A stretch of DNA of 64,000 nucleotides from Cupriavidus nantongensis (GCF_001598055.1 NZ_CP014844.1:4367642-4431641); one strand, 5' to 3'. Positions 32,406 through 43,844 are shown, numbered from the stretch's first letter. Notes: generated from the letters alone by a model not told the origin. Numbers and translations are program-made.

Positions 32406-32495
32406 GTCTTCTCCTATCTGTGTGTGGTCAGGCGGATGGCATGGCGCCACCGGCTGCGGGCTATTCTGCCATCGGTTGCGGCGTGACGCCGCCGG

Positions 32496-33305
32496 CTAGA
32501 GCATGTGCGCCAGGAATTCACGGGTGCGCGCGTGGGCCGGCGCGCCGAACACCTCGCCCGGCGGGCCTTCCTCGAGAATCCGGCCCTCGTCCATGAACAC
32601 GACGTGGTTCGCCACTTCCCGCGCAAACCCCATTTCATGGGTGACGACGAGCATGGTCATATGCTCCTCCGCCAGTTGACGCATGGTGCGCAGCACCTCG
32701 CCGGTCAGTTCCGGGTCCAGCGCGGAAGTGGGCTCGTCGAACAGCATGATGTCCGGTTCCATCGCCAGCGCGCGCGCGATCGCCACGCGCTGCTTCTGGC
32801 CGCCGGACAGCCGCGCCGGATAGCTGTCGCGCTTGGCCAGCAGGCCGACCTTGCGCAGCAGTTCCTCGGCCTTGGGGATCACCGCATCGCGCCGCAGCCC
32901 CTTGACCGTCACCGGCGCCTCGATGATGTTCTGCAGCACCGTCATGTGCGGAAACAGGTTGAACGACTGGAACACCATGCCCATCTTCCGGCAGATGCGG
33001 CGCACTTCGGCGTCCGCCACATAGCGGGCCGCGCCGTCGGGGCCAGCTGCGGCCAGCGTTTCGCCCTCGATGTGCAGGGTGCCGCGGTCGATCACCTCGA
33101 GGTGGTTCAGGCAGCGCAGCAAGGTACTCTTGCCCGAGCCCGACGGGCCGATCACCGCGGTGACATCGCCCTTGCGCAAGGTCAGCGAAACGCCGCGCAA
33201 GACCTGCAGCGGCCCGAACGACTTGAAGATGTCCCGTGCCGCGATCATGACGCCGGGCGCATCGTGGGAAGGGGCGCCGTTCGGGCTAGTCATCATGTTT
33301 GGCAT
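32496..33305 (-). CDS. Polar amino acid ABC transporter ATPase
   Basis: A 269-residue GlnQ/HisP-type ATPase with Walker [10 protein letters not shown], signature [15 protein letters not shown], Walker [15 protein letters not shown] [11 protein letters not shown], and [13 protein letters not shown]. The start [10 protein letters not shown] overlaps the permease gene by 20 bp; an internal start at MIAARD would remove the overlap. Last gene of a receptor-permease-ATPase operon. Confidence 0.93.
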   Translation of the reverse strand: MPNMMTSPNGAPSHDAPGVMIAARDIFKSFGPLQVLRGVSLTLRKGDVTAVIGPSGSGKSTLLRCLNHLEVIDRGTLHIEGETLAAAGPDGAARYVADAEVRRICRKMGMVFQSFNLFPHMTVLQNIIEAPVTVKGLRRDAVIPKAEELLRKVGLLAKRDSYPARLSGGQKQRVAIARALAMEPDIMLFDEPTSALDPELTGEVLRTMRQLAEEHMTMLVVTHEMGFAREVANHVVFMDEGRILEEGPPGEVFGAPAHARTREFLAHML

Positions 33306-33939
33306 AGCGTTTTTCCAGGTTCTGGAAGAACCAGGTCAGAATCAGCGTCATCACCAGATAAAACAGCGCGGCGACGAGGAAAGGCGTGGTGGTGAAATCG
33401 CGCTGCACGATGCCGCGCGCGGTGCGCAGGATGTCGTTGAGCGCCAGCACGTAGATCAGCGAGGTGTCCTTGATCAGCGTAATGGTTTCATTGCTGACCG
33501 GCGGCAGCACGCGGCTGACCATCTGCGGCAGCACGACGCGCCGCATGGTCTGGAAATAGGTCATGCCCAGCGCCTTGCTGGCCTCGTACTGGCCGCGGTC
33601 GACGGACTTGATGCCGGCGCGGAAGATTTCCGCGAAGTACGCGGCGTAGTTGAGCGCGAACGCCACCACTGCCGCGGGAAAATCAGGCAGCCGCACGCCG
33701 ATGACCGGCACGAACGGCAGCGCGAAATAGATAAACAGCATCTGCAGCATCAGCGGCGTACCCCGCATCAGCCAGATATAGCCGTTGACCAGGCCGCTCA
33801 GCAGCGGCCATGACGAAATGCGTGCCAGTGCCAGCGCAAGCCCGAGCGGCACCGACAGGGCGAGCGTGATGGCGAATAGCGTCAGCGTGACTTTGGCACC
33901 CTGCGCCAGCGGCAGCAGAAGAGATAAGACGTAATCCAT
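33286..33939 (-). CDS. Polar amino acid ABC transporter permease
   Basis: A 217-residue inner-membrane permease of the HisM/GlnP type. It contains the family motif [19 protein letters not shown] and the EAA loop region [24 protein letters not shown]. The start [14 protein letters not shown] was preferred over one 26 codons upstream. A single permease gene implies a homodimeric channel. Confidence 0.93.
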   Translation of the reverse strand: MDYVLSLLLPLAQGAKVTLTLFAITLALSVPLGLALALARISSWPLLSGLVNGYIWLMRGTPLMLQMLFIYFALPFVPVIGVRLPDFPAAVVAFALNYAAYFAEIFRAGIKSVDRGQYEASKALGMTYFQTMRRVVLPQMVSRVLPPVSNETITLIKDTSLIYVLALNDILRTARGIVQRDFTTTPFLVAALFYLVMTLILTWFFQNLEKRYAKHDD

Positions 33940-34045
33940 GCTCGCGCGTACAGAAGGAGGTAAGGCCTCCGGGAAGCCCGCCGAACGGGTCCGGAGTTGG
34001 CGTGCCCCTCGCCGCAACCGCGAGGGGTGTCACGCCAGGTCTGGA

Positions 34046-34837
34046 TTACTTGGTGATGTCGGCGCCAAACCACTGGGTGGCGATACGCGCCGCGGTGCCG
34101 TCCTGCTTCATCGACGCCAGGGTCTGGTCGAGCTTGCCGAGCAGTTCGGCGTCATCCTTGCGCACGCCGACGCCGTAGTCCTCGGTGCCGAAGTTCTCTT
34201 CCAGCACGCGGTATTCGCCGGCACGCTTGCTGATCAGGTAGCGGCCCACCACTTCATCCACCACGATCGCGTCGAGGCGGCCCGCCGACAGGTCCATCAG
34301 TGCCGTCACGTTATCGCCGAAGGTCTTCAGTTCCTTCAGGCTCGCGGCAATCTGGCTTTCCTTCTTGATCGCATCCACCGCGCTGCTGCCGTCCTGCGCG
34401 CCGACGGTGCGGCCAGCCAGGTCAGCCTTGCCCTTCACCGGCGACTGGGCGCCGACGATGACGATCTGGTGATTGGTCATATAGGGCGCGGTAAAGCTGA
34501 TGTTCTTCTTGCGCTCTTCGGTGATGGTCAGCCCGTTCCACAGCACGTCGACGCGCTTGCCGTTCAGCTCCGCCTCCTTGGCGCTCCAGTCGATCGGCTT
34601 GAATTCGACCGTCATGCCGAGACGGCGGCTGGCCTCCTTGGCCATATCGATATCGAAGCCGACCAGCTCGTTGTTGGCATCGCGGAAACCCATCGGCGGG
34701 AAATTGTCGTCCAGGCCCACGATGATCCTGGCGGCGGTATCCGTGCCGGCGGCCGGCGCGGGGGCGGATTCTTTCTTGCCGCACGCGGCGAACAGCGCGA
34801 CGGACGAGATCAGGAGCAATGCGGCGAACTTCTTCAT
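34046..34837 (-). CDS. Polar amino acid ABC transporter substrate-binding lipoprotein
   Basis: A 263-residue receptor with a lipobox (LFAAC, Cys19) followed by an Ala/Pro linker and an SBP_bac_3 domain. Family signatures are IIVGLDDNFPPMGFRDANNE, GFDIDMAKEASRRLGM, and DVLWNGLTITEERKKNISF. It heads the operon 107 bp before the permease gene. Ligand class is polar or basic amino acids by family; the exact ligand is unknown. Confidence 0.92.
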   Translation of the reverse strand: MKKFAALLLISSVALFAACGKKESAPAPAAGTDTAARIIVGLDDNFPPMGFRDANNELVGFDIDMAKEASRRLGMTVEFKPIDWSAKEAELNGKRVDVLWNGLTITEERKKNISFTAPYMTNHQIVIVGAQSPVKGKADLAGRTVGAQDGSSAVDAIKKESQIAASLKELKTFGDNVTALMDLSAGRLDAIVVDEVVGRYLISKRAGEYRVLEENFGTEDYGVGVRKDDAELLGKLDQTLASMKQDGTAARIATQWFGADITK

Positions 34838-35012
34838 AGGATTTCCAATACGGATGGGAGAGCGCGCCGGGCTTCGCTTGCGCAGGCCGGCGGGGTTTCA
34901 GATTGTTGTTGGCAGCGCGATTATAGAGCGGTGCCGCAAGCCGGCATTGCGGACGGCCGGCATTCGCGCCAATCTCGCGACACCCGCCGGCAAAAATTAA
35001 TGCTAAGATTTG

Positions 35013-35028
35013 CCGACCGACTGGTCGG
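35013..35028. promoter_or_regulatory. TetR-type operator palindrome before paaG
   Basis: CCGACC-N4-GGTCGG is a perfect inverted repeat 51 bp ahead of the paaG start. It resembles the ACCGACCGGTCGGT operators of PaaR-type TetR repressors, which respond to phenylacetyl-CoA in betaproteobacteria. A -10-like TAAGAT overlaps just upstream at 35004-35009, so a bound repressor would block the promoter. No paaR gene is in this window. Confidence 0.65.
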
Positions 35029-35078
35029 TTTATTTTAGAGGCATCAGCCCGCACCGACCTCACGTAACGGAGACAACC

Positions 35079-35903
35079 ATGCCCCCGACGCCCACGCCCG
35101 CTGGCCAGCCGGTCAGCATCGACAGCGGCCCAATCCTGCTGGCCTGGCAGGGGCCGGTCGCGGTCATCACGCTGAATCGTCCCGACAAGCTCAACAGCTT
35201 TACCCGCGCCATGCACCAGGCGCTGCAGCAGGCGCTCGACCACGTCGAGGCCGGCGGCGCCCGGGCCCTGCTGCTGACCGGCGCGGGCCGCGGCTTCTGC
35301 GCCGGGCAGGACCTGGCCGACCTGGACTTCACCCCCGGGCAGATGACCGACCTGGGCGAACTGATCGATACCTGGTTCAACCCGCTGATCCGCCGCCTGC
35401 AAGCGCTGCCGCTGCCGGTGGTGGCGGCGGTCAACGGCACCGCGGCCGGTGCCGGCGCCAACCTGGCGCTGGCCTGCGACATGGTGCTGGCGGCGCGCTC
35501 CGCCAGCTTTATCCAGGCCTTCGTCAAGATCGGGCTGGTGCCCGATTCGGGCGGCACCTGGCTGCTGCCGCAGCGCATCGGCATGGCGCGCGCGCTGGGC
35601 CTGGCCATGACCGGCGAGCGCCTGAGCGCCGAGGAGGCCGAAACCTGGGGCCTGGTCTGGCAGACCATGGACGATCCGCTGCTGCCGGAACAGGCGCTGG
35701 CCCTGGCCACACACCTGGCCGCGCAGCCGACTCGCGCGCTGGCCGCGATCAAGCGCGCCATGTATGCCAGCGCCACCGCCACGCTCGACGCCCAGCTCGA
35801 TCTGGAGCGCGACCTGCAGCGCGAGCTTGGCCAGTCCGCCGACTATGCCGAGGGGGTCAACGCCTTCCTCGCCAAGCGCGCCCCGCACTTCACCGGCAAG
35901 TAG
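35079..35903 (+). CDS. paaG: Ring-oxepin-forming 1,2-epoxyphenylacetyl-CoA isomerase / enoyl-CoA hydratase PaaG
   Basis: A 274-residue crotonase-family protein. The oxyanion-hole motifs are GRGFCAGQDLADLDF and NGTAAGAGANLALACDMV. The AGQDL and the aspartate in VPDSGGTWLLPQRIG are typical of PaaG rather than ordinary hydratases. In the phenylacetate pathway PaaG isomerises the ring epoxide to an oxepin. The first of three co-directional paa genes; the start follows ACGGAGAC. The ring-opening monooxygenase genes paaABCDE are not present here. Confidence 0.86.
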   Translation: MPPTPTPAGQPVSIDSGPILLAWQGPVAVITLNRPDKLNSFTRAMHQALQQALDHVEAGGARALLLTGAGRGFCAGQDLADLDFTPGQMTDLGELIDTWFNPLIRRLQALPLPVVAAVNGTAAGAGANLALACDMVLAARSASFIQAFVKIGLVPDSGGTWLLPQRIGMARALGLAMTGERLSAEEAETWGLVWQTMDDPLLPEQALALATHLAAQPTRALAAIKRAMYASATATLDAQLDLERDLQRELGQSADYAEGVNAFLAKRAPHFTGK

Positions 35904-35944
35904 ACCGCGGGCCTTGCGCCCGCATCCCCAGACAGGAGACCAGC

Positions 35945-36397
35945 TTGAAACAGGACCCCCAGGCCCTCGCGGAAGCCGCCGCGGCGGCGATGTATGACGC
36001 CGACACCTGCAGCCGCTGGCTGGGCATCACGGTCGACGCGGTGCGGCCGGGCTATGCGCGGCTGACCATGCCGGTGCGCAAGGAATTCCTCAACGGGCAC
36101 GGCATCTGCCATGGCGGCCTGATGTTTACGCTGGCCGATTCGACCTTCGCTTTTGCCTGCAACAGCCATAACATCAACACCGTGGCGGCCGGCTGCAGCA
36201 TCGAGTTCCTGCGGCCCGTGCATGGCGGCGACGTGCTCACCGCCGAGGCCACCGAGCAGGTCCTGTCGGGCCGGCACGGCATCTACGATATCCGCGTAAC
36301 CAATGCCGCGGGCCAGGTGGTGGCGATGTTCCGCGGCAAGTCCGCCCAGATCAAGGGACACGTGGTGCCGCCGCCCGACGCAACTGAAGGCGCCTGA
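35945..36397 (+). CDS. paaI: Hydroxyphenylacetyl-CoA thioesterase PaaI
   Basis: A 150-residue hot-dog-fold thioesterase that frees CoA from dead-end phenylacetyl-CoA products. The active-site segment NGHGICHGGLMFTLADSTFA carries the catalytic Asp. The start codon appears to be TTG, 9 nt after AGGAG; no in-frame ATG lies close enough to give a full N-terminus. Positioned between paaG and paaK, 41 bp after paaG. Confidence 0.9.
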   Translation: MKQDPQALAEAAAAAMYDADTCSRWLGITVDAVRPGYARLTMPVRKEFLNGHGICHGGLMFTLADSTFAFACNSHNINTVAAGCSIEFLRPVHGGDVLTAEATEQVLSGRHGIYDIRVTNAAGQVVAMFRGKSAQIKGHVVPPPDATEGA

Positions 36398-36449
36398 GCC
36401 AGCCCTGGCAAGATACTGACGATAAACGCCCCCCCGTGCAGGAGACCCC

Positions 36450-37754
<1,305 letters not shown>

Positions 37755-37759
37755 ACCTG

Positions 37760-38914
37760 CTAGCTGCGCGGCATCAGCACCCACATCCTGCCGCCCTGCT
37801 TCATCCGTCCGGCGGTCTCGCCGGCGGCATCGCCGGCACCCCAGAAGAAATCCGCACGCACGCCGCCCTTGATGGCGCTGCCGGTATCCTGCGCGAACAT
37901 CAGGCGCTGGATCGGCTCGGTCGACAGCGGGCGCGTGGTCGACAGGAACACCGGCACGCCCAGCGGGATCGTGGCGGGGTCGACCGCGATCGAGCGCTCC
38001 GCGGTCAGCGGCACTCCCAGCGCGCCCACCGGGCCGTCGTTGTTGGGCGGCAGCTCGCGGAAGAAGACAAAGCGCGGGTTGACGTTCAGCATCTCCTCGA
38101 CCCGGCCCGGGTTGGCGCGCGCCCAGGCCTTGATGCCCTGCATGGTGGCCTGCGCCGGGGTGATCTCGCCGCGGTCGAGCAGCCACTTGCCGAACGAGCG
38201 GAACGGCTGGTCGTTGGTGCCGCCGAAGCCCACCCGCATCATGCTGCCATCCGCCATGCGGATGCGGCCCGAGCCCTGGATCTGCAGGAAGGCGGCCTCG
38301 ACCGCGTCGTCGACCCAGACCAGTTCGTTGCCGCGCATGGCCGGGTTCTGCAGCAGCTCGGCGCGCGCCGGCAGCGGGCGGTTGCCGAACTGCGCCGGCT
38401 TGCGGTACAGCGGCACCTGGAACTTGCCCTGGCGCGTGCGCGAGCCATGCAGGATCGGCTCGTAGTAGCCGGTGATCAGGCCGCTGTCGGTGCCGTCGCC
38501 GTTGACCACGCGATACGGCTGGAAGTTGCTTTCAAAGTAGGCGCGCATGGCGTTGATGTCGCCGGCATTGACCATCATGCCGGCGGCGCAGGCGCGGCTC
38601 CATTCCGCGCGCTTCTTCAGGGCCTGGCAGCTTTGCTGCAGCGCCGGCCAGGCGGCGCGCACGTCATCCTGGGCCCAGCCGCCGATCTCGGCCCAGCTGG
38701 CCGCCTGCAGCCGGCCCTTCTGCGACGACGCCGTCGGCGGCGTGGTGCCGGACGGGGTGGTCTCGATGCGCGGCGGCGGGCCGCTCATGCAGCCGGCCAG
38801 CAGCACCGCGGCGCCGGCCAGCGCCAGCCAGCCGCGCACGCGGCGCGCCGGCCGGGAAGAAAACTGGGAAAGGTGGGAAACCTGGGGAGTCGGGAAAGCG
38901 TCCGCGTATGCCAT
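37760..38914 (-). CDS. mltA: Membrane-bound lytic murein transglycosylase A
   Basis: A 384-residue outer-membrane lipoprotein that cleaves glycan strands to 1,6-anhydro-muramyl products. The lipobox is VLLAGC near residue 41. The MltA domain shows GLITGYYEP, ELVWVDDAVEAAFLQIQGSG and a 3D domain ending in AQDTGSAIKGGVRADFFWG, with the catalytic aspartate. The start MAYADAFPTPQ is taken because upstream codons overlap the divergent gene's region. Confidence 0.93.
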   Translation of the reverse strand: MAYADAFPTPQVSHLSQFSSRPARRVRGWLALAGAAVLLAGCMSGPPPRIETTPSGTTPPTASSQKGRLQAASWAEIGGWAQDDVRAAWPALQQSCQALKKRAEWSRACAAGMMVNAGDINAMRAYFESNFQPYRVVNGDGTDSGLITGYYEPILHGSRTRQGKFQVPLYRKPAQFGNRPLPARAELLQNPAMRGNELVWVDDAVEAAFLQIQGSGRIRMADGSMMRVGFGGTNDQPFRSFGKWLLDRGEITPAQATMQGIKAWARANPGRVEEMLNVNPRFVFFRELPPNNDGPVGALGVPLTAERSIAVDPATIPLGVPVFLSTTRPLSTEPIQRLMFAQDTGSAIKGGVRADFFWGAGDAAGETAGRMKQGGRMWVLMPRS

Positions 38915-39036
38915 CTTGCTATTGTTCAAAGTCCTCGAGGCGCGGCCTGCAGGCGCAATCCGCCGGAATGCCCCTACAATGCCACCGTCATTCTCAAACC
39001 ATCGCCTGCGCCCCCGCGGGCCGCGCTGCATCTGCC

Positions 39037-39255
39037 ATGAGCAAGTTCTTCGAAGCCCATCCCATGCTGCTGTTCGCCCTGGAAGCCGGCGTGGCGCTGT
39101 TCCTGCTGATCTTTATCGTGGTCTGGACCATGGGCACGGCGAAAAAGCATCCGCGTCCCACCCGCGCGCCGTCGGAACACCCGTCGCGCCAGCAGCCGGC
39201 GCAGGGAGACACGCAAGCGCCGCAGCAGGATCAGGACAACGCACAGCGCCCGTAG
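39037..39255 (+). CDS. Small single-pass membrane protein of unknown function
   Basis: A 72-residue protein, MSKFFEAHPMLLFALEAG, with one membrane segment (residues about 12-33, LLFALEAGVALFLLIFIVVW) and a basic then Gln/Pro-rich tail. I do not recognise a family. It sits between mltA and apaG, so its start lies in a region that also serves the mltA promoter. Coding status is supported by codon bias and the membrane segment, not homology. Confidence 0.55.
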   Translation: MSKFFEAHPMLLFALEAGVALFLLIFIVVWTMGTAKKHPRPTRAPSEHPSRQQPAQGDTQAPQQDQDNAQRP

Positions 39256-39268
39256 GTTCCCGCCGCGC

Positions 39269-39643
39269 TCAGTGCAGCATGCGCGGCAGCACCAGCGCGA
39301 ACTCGGGAATCGGCACCTCGAAGCGGTGGCCGTCCTCGGCCACGCAGAAGTATTCGCCCTTCATCGAGCCCACCGGGGTCGAGATCGTGGCCCAGCTGGT
39401 GTACTCGAAATGCTCGCCCGGCTTGAGCAGCGGCTGGTGGCCGACCACCCCCAGCCCGGCGACTTCCTGCGTGCCGTTGTCGCTGTCGGTGATGATCCAG
39501 TGGCGCGAGATCAGCTGTGCCGCGACTTCGCCGGTATTGTGGATGGTGATGGTGTAGGCGAAGGCATGGCGCCCGCGCTCGGGGTCGGACTGGTCCGGCA
39601 GGTACTGGGTGCGCACCGACACGGAGAAGGCGTACTCGCTCAT
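39269..39643 (-). CDS. apaG: ApaG domain protein
   Basis: A 124-residue beta-sandwich (FN3-like) protein. Family motifs are YAFSVSVRTQYLPDQSDP, FAYTITIHNTGEVAAQLISR, WIITDSDNGTQEVAGLGVVG and YTSWATISTPVGSMKGEY. The exact role is unclear; it is linked to cation/phosphate metabolism in enterobacteria. Divergent from rpe. Confidence 0.94.
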   Translation of the reverse strand: MSEYAFSVSVRTQYLPDQSDPERGRHAFAYTITIHNTGEVAAQLISRHWIITDSDNGTQEVAGLGVVGHQPLLKPGEHFEYTSWATISTPVGSMKGEYFCVAEDGHRFEVPIPEFALVLPRMLH

Positions 39644-39868
39644 TTGGGCAGGGGCCGGCGGCGGGGTCGGCCGGCAGGGAAATGGGTAGCCGCATTGTGC
39701 GGGATGGGCGCGGGTCGGGCAAGAGCACGGCCCCGGCGCGGGCCCGCCGCCGGCCGGACGCGATCGCCCCGGGCGGGCGTAGAATAGCGGTCTTTCAACG
39801 CCGTACGGCACGCCGCCAGCGGCGATAACAGCATTCCCCGCACTCCCCGCATTCACCGCGTCGCCACC

Positions 39869-40570
39869 ATGACCCAGCCCACCTTCCGTATCGCCCCTTC
39901 CATCCTGTCCGCCGACTTTGCCCGCCTGGGCGAGGAAGTGCGCCGCGTGACCGAGGCCGGCGCCGACTGGATCCACTTCGACGTGATGGACAACCATTAC
40001 GTGCCCAACCTGACCGTGGGCCCGCTGGTGTGCGAGGCGATCCGCCCCCACGTGACCGCCCCCATCGACGTGCACCTGATGGTGCGTCCGGTGGACCGGA
40101 TCATCCCGGACTTTGCCAAGGCCGGCGCCAATATCATCACCTTCCACCCGGAAGCCAGCGAACACGTCGACCGCTCGCTCGCGCTGATCCGCGATCACGG
40201 CTGCCAGGCCGGCCTGGTGTTCAACCCGGCCACGCCGCTGCACCACCTGGACCACGTGATGGACCGCCTCGACGTGATCCTGCTGATGTCGGTCAACCCG
40301 GGCTTCGGCGGCCAGTCGTTCATCCCCGAGACGCTGAACAAGCTGCGCGCCGTGCGCCAGCGCATCGACGCCTATACCGCGCGCACCGGCCGCACAATCC
40401 TGCTGGAAGTCGACGGCGGCGTGAAGGTCGACAACATCGCCGAGATCGCCCGGGCCGGCGCCGACACCTTCGTGGCGGGCTCGGCCGTGTTCGGCAAGCC
40501 TGATGCCGACGGCGGCTACCGCGGCATCATCGGCGCGCTGCGCGGCGAACTGGCCAAGGCCGGCCAATGA
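39869..40570 (+). CDS. rpe: Ribulose-phosphate 3-epimerase
   Basis: TIM-barrel enzyme of 233 residues that interconverts ribulose-5-P and xylulose-5-P in the pentose-phosphate and Calvin cycles. Motifs are [51 protein letters not shown] and [11 protein letters not shown], which hold the catalytic Asp pair and metal ligands. Overlaps gph by 4 bp. Chromosomal rpe-gph-trpE order is common in Burkholderiaceae. Confidence 0.96.
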   Translation: MTQPTFRIAPSILSADFARLGEEVRRVTEAGADWIHFDVMDNHYVPNLTVGPLVCEAIRPHVTAPIDVHLMVRPVDRIIPDFAKAGANIITFHPEASEHVDRSLALIRDHGCQAGLVFNPATPLHHLDHVMDRLDVILLMSVNPGFGGQSFIPETLNKLRAVRQRIDAYTARTGRTILLEVDGGVKVDNIAEIARAGADTFVAGSAVFGKPDADGGYRGIIGALRGELAKAGQ

Positions 40571-41310
40571 GCGCGGGCGTGGTGCTGCGCCGCGCCGACT
40601 GGCGCGGCATCGAAGGCGTGATCGTCGACCTGGACGGCACCATGGTCGATACCGCGGGCGACTTCCACGCGTCGATCAACGCCATGCTGTTGGCGCTGGG
40701 CCGCCAGCATCCCAACCTGGGGCCGGTGGCGCCGATGTCCGAGCAGGAGATCGTCAGCTACGTCGGCAAGGGCTCGGAAAACCTGATCCGGCGCGTGCTC
40801 GACGCGCGCTTTTCGCCGCTGCACGCCAACGGCCTGTTTGCCGATGCCTACGCGCTCTACGACCGCGAATACATCCGCATCAACGGCCAGTTCTCGCAGG
40901 TCTACCCGGGCGTGCGCGAAGGCCTGGCGGCGATGAAGGCGGCCGGGCTGCGGCTGGCCTGCGTGACCAACAAGCCCTACAGCTTCACCGAGCCGCTGCT
41001 GGCCAAGACCGGGCTGGCCCAGTATTTCGAGCTGGTCTATGGCGGCGATGCCTTCCCGCTGCGCAAGCCCGACCCGTTCCCGCTCCTCAAGGTGGCCGAT
41101 GCCTTCGGGCTCGAGCCGTCGGCGATGGCGGCGCTCGGCGACTCCGAAAACGACGCCCAGGCGGCCCGCGCGGCCGGCATGGGCGTGCTGCTGGTGCCCT
41201 ATGGCTACAACCATGGCAACCCTGTACAAGGCGTCGACGCCGATGGTATAGTCGACTCCATTGCCCATGCCGCAGCGCTCTTTGCCGCACACTGGGCCGG
41301 TCATCGATAG
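40567..41310 (+). CDS. gph: Phosphoglycolate phosphatase
   Basis: HAD-family phosphatase of 247 residues that hydrolyses 2-phosphoglycolate. Motif I is [16 protein letters not shown] (nucleophile Asp), motif II VTNKPYS, motif [13 protein letters not shown] and [16 protein letters not shown]. The start overlaps the rpe stop (ATGA), so the pair is translationally coupled. A candidate promoter for trp lies inside its 3' end (TATAGT at 41247-41252). Confidence 0.95.
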   Translation: MSAGVVLRRADWRGIEGVIVDLDGTMVDTAGDFHASINAMLLALGRQHPNLGPVAPMSEQEIVSYVGKGSENLIRRVLDARFSPLHANGLFADAYALYDREYIRINGQFSQVYPGVREGLAAMKAAGLRLACVTNKPYSFTEPLLAKTGLAQYFELVYGGDAFPLRKPDPFPLLKVADAFGLEPSAMAALGDSENDAQAARAAGMGVLLVPYGYNHGNPVQGVDADGIVDSIAHAAALFAAHWAGHR

Positions 41311-41341
41311 TCCGTCGATCCCGACCAAATCCTGAACTTCA

Positions 41342-41428
41342 ATGTTTCTCAACCGCAAACGCATCTTTTCTGGCAGTGATCGGCAGGCCTGGCCCTGGCG
41401 TCGCTGGCGCGCCTCCCAACAGGCGTAA
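41342..41428 (+). CDS. trpL: trp operon leader peptide
   Basis: A 28-codon reading frame starting ATG at 41342 and ending TAA at 41428, about 310 bp before trpE. Codons 17, 19 and 22 are all TGG, giving Trp-Pro-Trp-Arg-Arg-Trp in a short, basic peptide. Clustered Trp codons followed by alternative hairpins are the mark of ribosome-mediated attenuation. No strong Shine-Dalgarno is visible. It is short, so it rests on the Trp cluster and position. Confidence 0.72.
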   Translation: MFLNRKRIFSGSDRQAWPWRRWRASQQA

Positions 41429-41494
41429 AGTGCGTTCGCGAGTCTGCTGACACGCCTTCGACCAGAAGGCGTCGCCACCACCGGCCCAGGCGAC
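41422..41494 (+). promoter_or_regulatory. Putative trp attenuator hairpins
   Basis: Three mutually exclusive pairings follow the Trp codons: GGCGT (41422-41426) with ACGCC (41452-41456); ACGCCTTC (41452-41459) with GAAGGCGT (41465-41472); and GTCGCC (41471-41476) with GGCGAC (41489-41494). This is the 1:2, 2:3, 3:4 layout of an attenuator. The last stem has no U-tract, so termination may be Rho-aided or use a later stem (CGTAGC 41537-41542 with GCTACG 41554-41559, then TTTAG). Confidence 0.5.
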
Positions 41495-41736
41495 CAGCCA
41501 TGCCGGGCATCATCACCCAAACCCGCCGAAAGCCAGCGTAGCCATATTTCTCTGCTACGTTTAGCTCAAGAACGCGCCGCGCGCCCTCTTTCCGGCCGTG
41601 TGCAGCCTTGTCCGCAAGCTTGCCGCACCACGGTCCGCAACCGGGGCGGAATTCCCTTACGCTCCAGCCAACTCTGCCGACAAGCGGCACCGCGCCAGGC
41701 CATTGCCAGCGGCGCGGGCCGAACAAGAGGACCGAC

Positions 41737-43254
41737 ATGACCGAACTGGAATTCAAATCGCTGGCCGACCAGGGCTACAACCGCATCCCGCTGATCGCCG
41801 AGGCCTTTGCCGACCTGGAAACGCCGCTGTCGCTGTACCTGAAGCTGGCCCAGTCGCAGACCCGCGGGGTCAACACCTTCCTGCTGGAATCGGTGGTGGG
41901 CGGCGAGCGCTTCGGCCGCTATTCCTTTATCGGCCTGCATGCCCGCACGCTGCTGCGCGCCTACGGCAACCGCAGCGAGGTGGTGACCGACGGCAAGGTG
42001 GTGGAAACCCACGAAGGCAATCCGCTCGACTTCATCGCCGCCTTCGAAAAGCGCTTCAAGGTGGCGCTGCGCCCCGGACTGCCGCGCTTCTGCGGCGGCC
42101 TGGCCGGCTACTTCGGCTACGACGCGGTGCGCTATATCGAAAAGAAGCTCGCCAATACCCAGAAGCCCGACGACCTGAACCTGCCCGACATCCAGTTGCT
42201 GCTGTGCGAAGAGCTGGCGGTGATCGACAACCTGTCGGGCAAGCTCTACCTGATCGTCTACGCCGACCCGACCACGCCCGAGGCCTACTCGCGCGCGCGC
42301 CAGCGCCTGCGCGAGCTGCGCATGAAGCTGCGCCAGCCGGTCGACGTGCCGGTGACCAGCCCGTCGGTGCAGACCGAGGTCTACCGCGAATTCGCCAAGG
42401 CCGACTACCTGGCCGCCGTGCACAAGGCCAAGGAGTACATCATGGCCGGCGACATGATGCAGGTGCAGATCGGCCAGCGCCTGGTCAAGCCCTACCGCGA
42501 CGCGCCGCTGTCGCTGTACCGCGCGCTGCGCTCGCTGAACCCGTCGCCGTACATGTACTTCTACAACTTCGGCGACTTCCAGGTGGTGGGCGCGTCGCCG
42601 GAAATCCTGGTGCGCCAGGAAGCGCGCAAGGTGGGCGCCAACGGGGACACCCGCACCGAACACATCGTCACCATCCGCCCGCTGGCCGGCACGCGCCCGC
42701 GCGGCAATACGCCGGACAAGGACGCGCAGCTGGCCACCGAGCTGCTCAACGACCCGAAGGAGATCGCCGAGCACGTGATGCTGATCGACCTGGCGCGCAA
42801 TGACATCGGCCGCATTGCCGAGACCGGTTCGGTCAAGGTCACCGACAAGATGGTGATCGAGAAATACTCGCACGTGCAGCATATCGTCAGCTCGGTCGAA
42901 GGCACGCTGCGCGAGGGCATGAGCAACCTCGACGTGCTGCGCGCGACCTTCCCGGCCGGCACGCTGTCGGGCGCGCCCAAGGTCCATGCGATGGAGATTA
43001 TCGACGAGCTCGAGCCGCGCAAGCGCGGCATCTATGGCGGCGCGGTGGGCTACCTGTCGTTCGGCGGCGAGATGGACCTGGCCATCGCCATCCGCACCGG
43101 CATCGTCAAGGACGGCAACCTCTATGTGCAGGCCGCCGCCGGCATCGTCGCCGATTCGGACCCCGAAGCCGAATGGAGGGAAACCGAGGCCAAGGCGCGC
43201 GCCGTGATCCGCGCCGCCGAGCAGGTCCAGGATGGCCTGGACTCCGACATCTGA
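41737..43254 (+). CDS. trpE: Anthranilate synthase component I
   Basis: A 505-residue chorismate-utilising enzyme that makes anthranilate with ammonia from TrpG. The N-terminal feedback-binding region contains [18 protein letters not shown]. The chorismate domain has [19 protein letters not shown]-like [32 protein letters not shown] and [21 protein letters not shown]. The start [16 protein letters not shown] was chosen because it fits the family and follows AAGAGGACC. First structural gene of trpEGDC. Confidence 0.96.
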   Translation: MTELEFKSLADQGYNRIPLIAEAFADLETPLSLYLKLAQSQTRGVNTFLLESVVGGERFGRYSFIGLHARTLLRAYGNRSEVVTDGKVVETHEGNPLDFIAAFEKRFKVALRPGLPRFCGGLAGYFGYDAVRYIEKKLANTQKPDDLNLPDIQLLLCEELAVIDNLSGKLYLIVYADPTTPEAYSRARQRLRELRMKLRQPVDVPVTSPSVQTEVYREFAKADYLAAVHKAKEYIMAGDMMQVQIGQRLVKPYRDAPLSLYRALRSLNPSPYMYFYNFGDFQVVGASPEILVRQEARKVGANGDTRTEHIVTIRPLAGTRPRGNTPDKDAQLATELLNDPKEIAEHVMLIDLARNDIGRIAETGSVKVTDKMVIEKYSHVQHIVSSVEGTLREGMSNLDVLRATFPAGTLSGAPKVHAMEIIDELEPRKRGIYGGAVGYLSFGGEMDLAIAIRTGIVKDGNLYVQAAAGIVADSDPEAEWRETEAKARAVIRAAEQVQDGLDSDI

Positions 43255-43274
43255 GAGAACAGGAGACAGACGCC

Positions 43275-43844
43275 ATGCTGCTGATGATCGACAACTACGA
43301 TTCGTTCACTTACAACCTGGTCCAGTACTTCGGCGAACTGGGCGTCGACGTGCGCACCTATCGCAACGACGAGATCACCATCGAAGAGATCGAGGCGATG
43401 AAGCCCGACCATATCTGCGTGTCGCCCGGCCCGTGCAGCCCGAAGGAAGCCGGCATCTCGGTGGCAGCGCTGCAGCACTTCGCCGGCAAGATCCCGATGC
43501 TGGGCGTGTGCCTGGGCCACCAGGCCATCGGCGAGGCCTTCGGCGGCAAGGTGATCCGCGCCAAGCAGGTGATGCACGGCAAGGTCAGCACCATCGAGAC
43601 CACACAGCAAGGCGTCTTCGCCGGGCTGCCCAGGCACTTCGACGTGACGCGCTATCATTCGCTGGCGATCGAGCGCGAGACCCTGCCCGATTGCCTGGAG
43701 ATCACCGCCTGGACCCCGGACGGCGAGATCATGGGCGTGCGCCACAAGACGCTCGCCGTCGAAGGCGTGCAGTTCCATCCCGAGTCGATCCTGTCCGAGC
43801 ACGGCCATGCGATGCTGGCCAACTTCGTCAAGGCGCCGCGATGA
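43275..43844 (+). CDS. trpG: Anthranilate synthase component II (glutamine amidotransferase)
   Basis: A 189-residue class-I amidotransferase that supplies ammonia to TrpE. The nucleophile Cys79 lies in [15 protein letters not shown], and the His/Glu pair in [15 protein letters not shown]-terminus [20 protein letters not shown] is diagnostic. 20 bp after trpE; AGGAGACAG lies before the ATG. It may also serve folate synthesis as in many betaproteobacteria. Confidence 0.96.
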   Translation: MLLMIDNYDSFTYNLVQYFGELGVDVRTYRNDEITIEEIEAMKPDHICVSPGPCSPKEAGISVAALQHFAGKIPMLGVCLGHQAIGEAFGGKVIRAKQVMHGKVSTIETTQQGVFAGLPRHFDVTRYHSLAIERETLPDCLEITAWTPDGEIMGVRHKTLAVEGVQFHPESILSEHGHAMLANFVKAPR

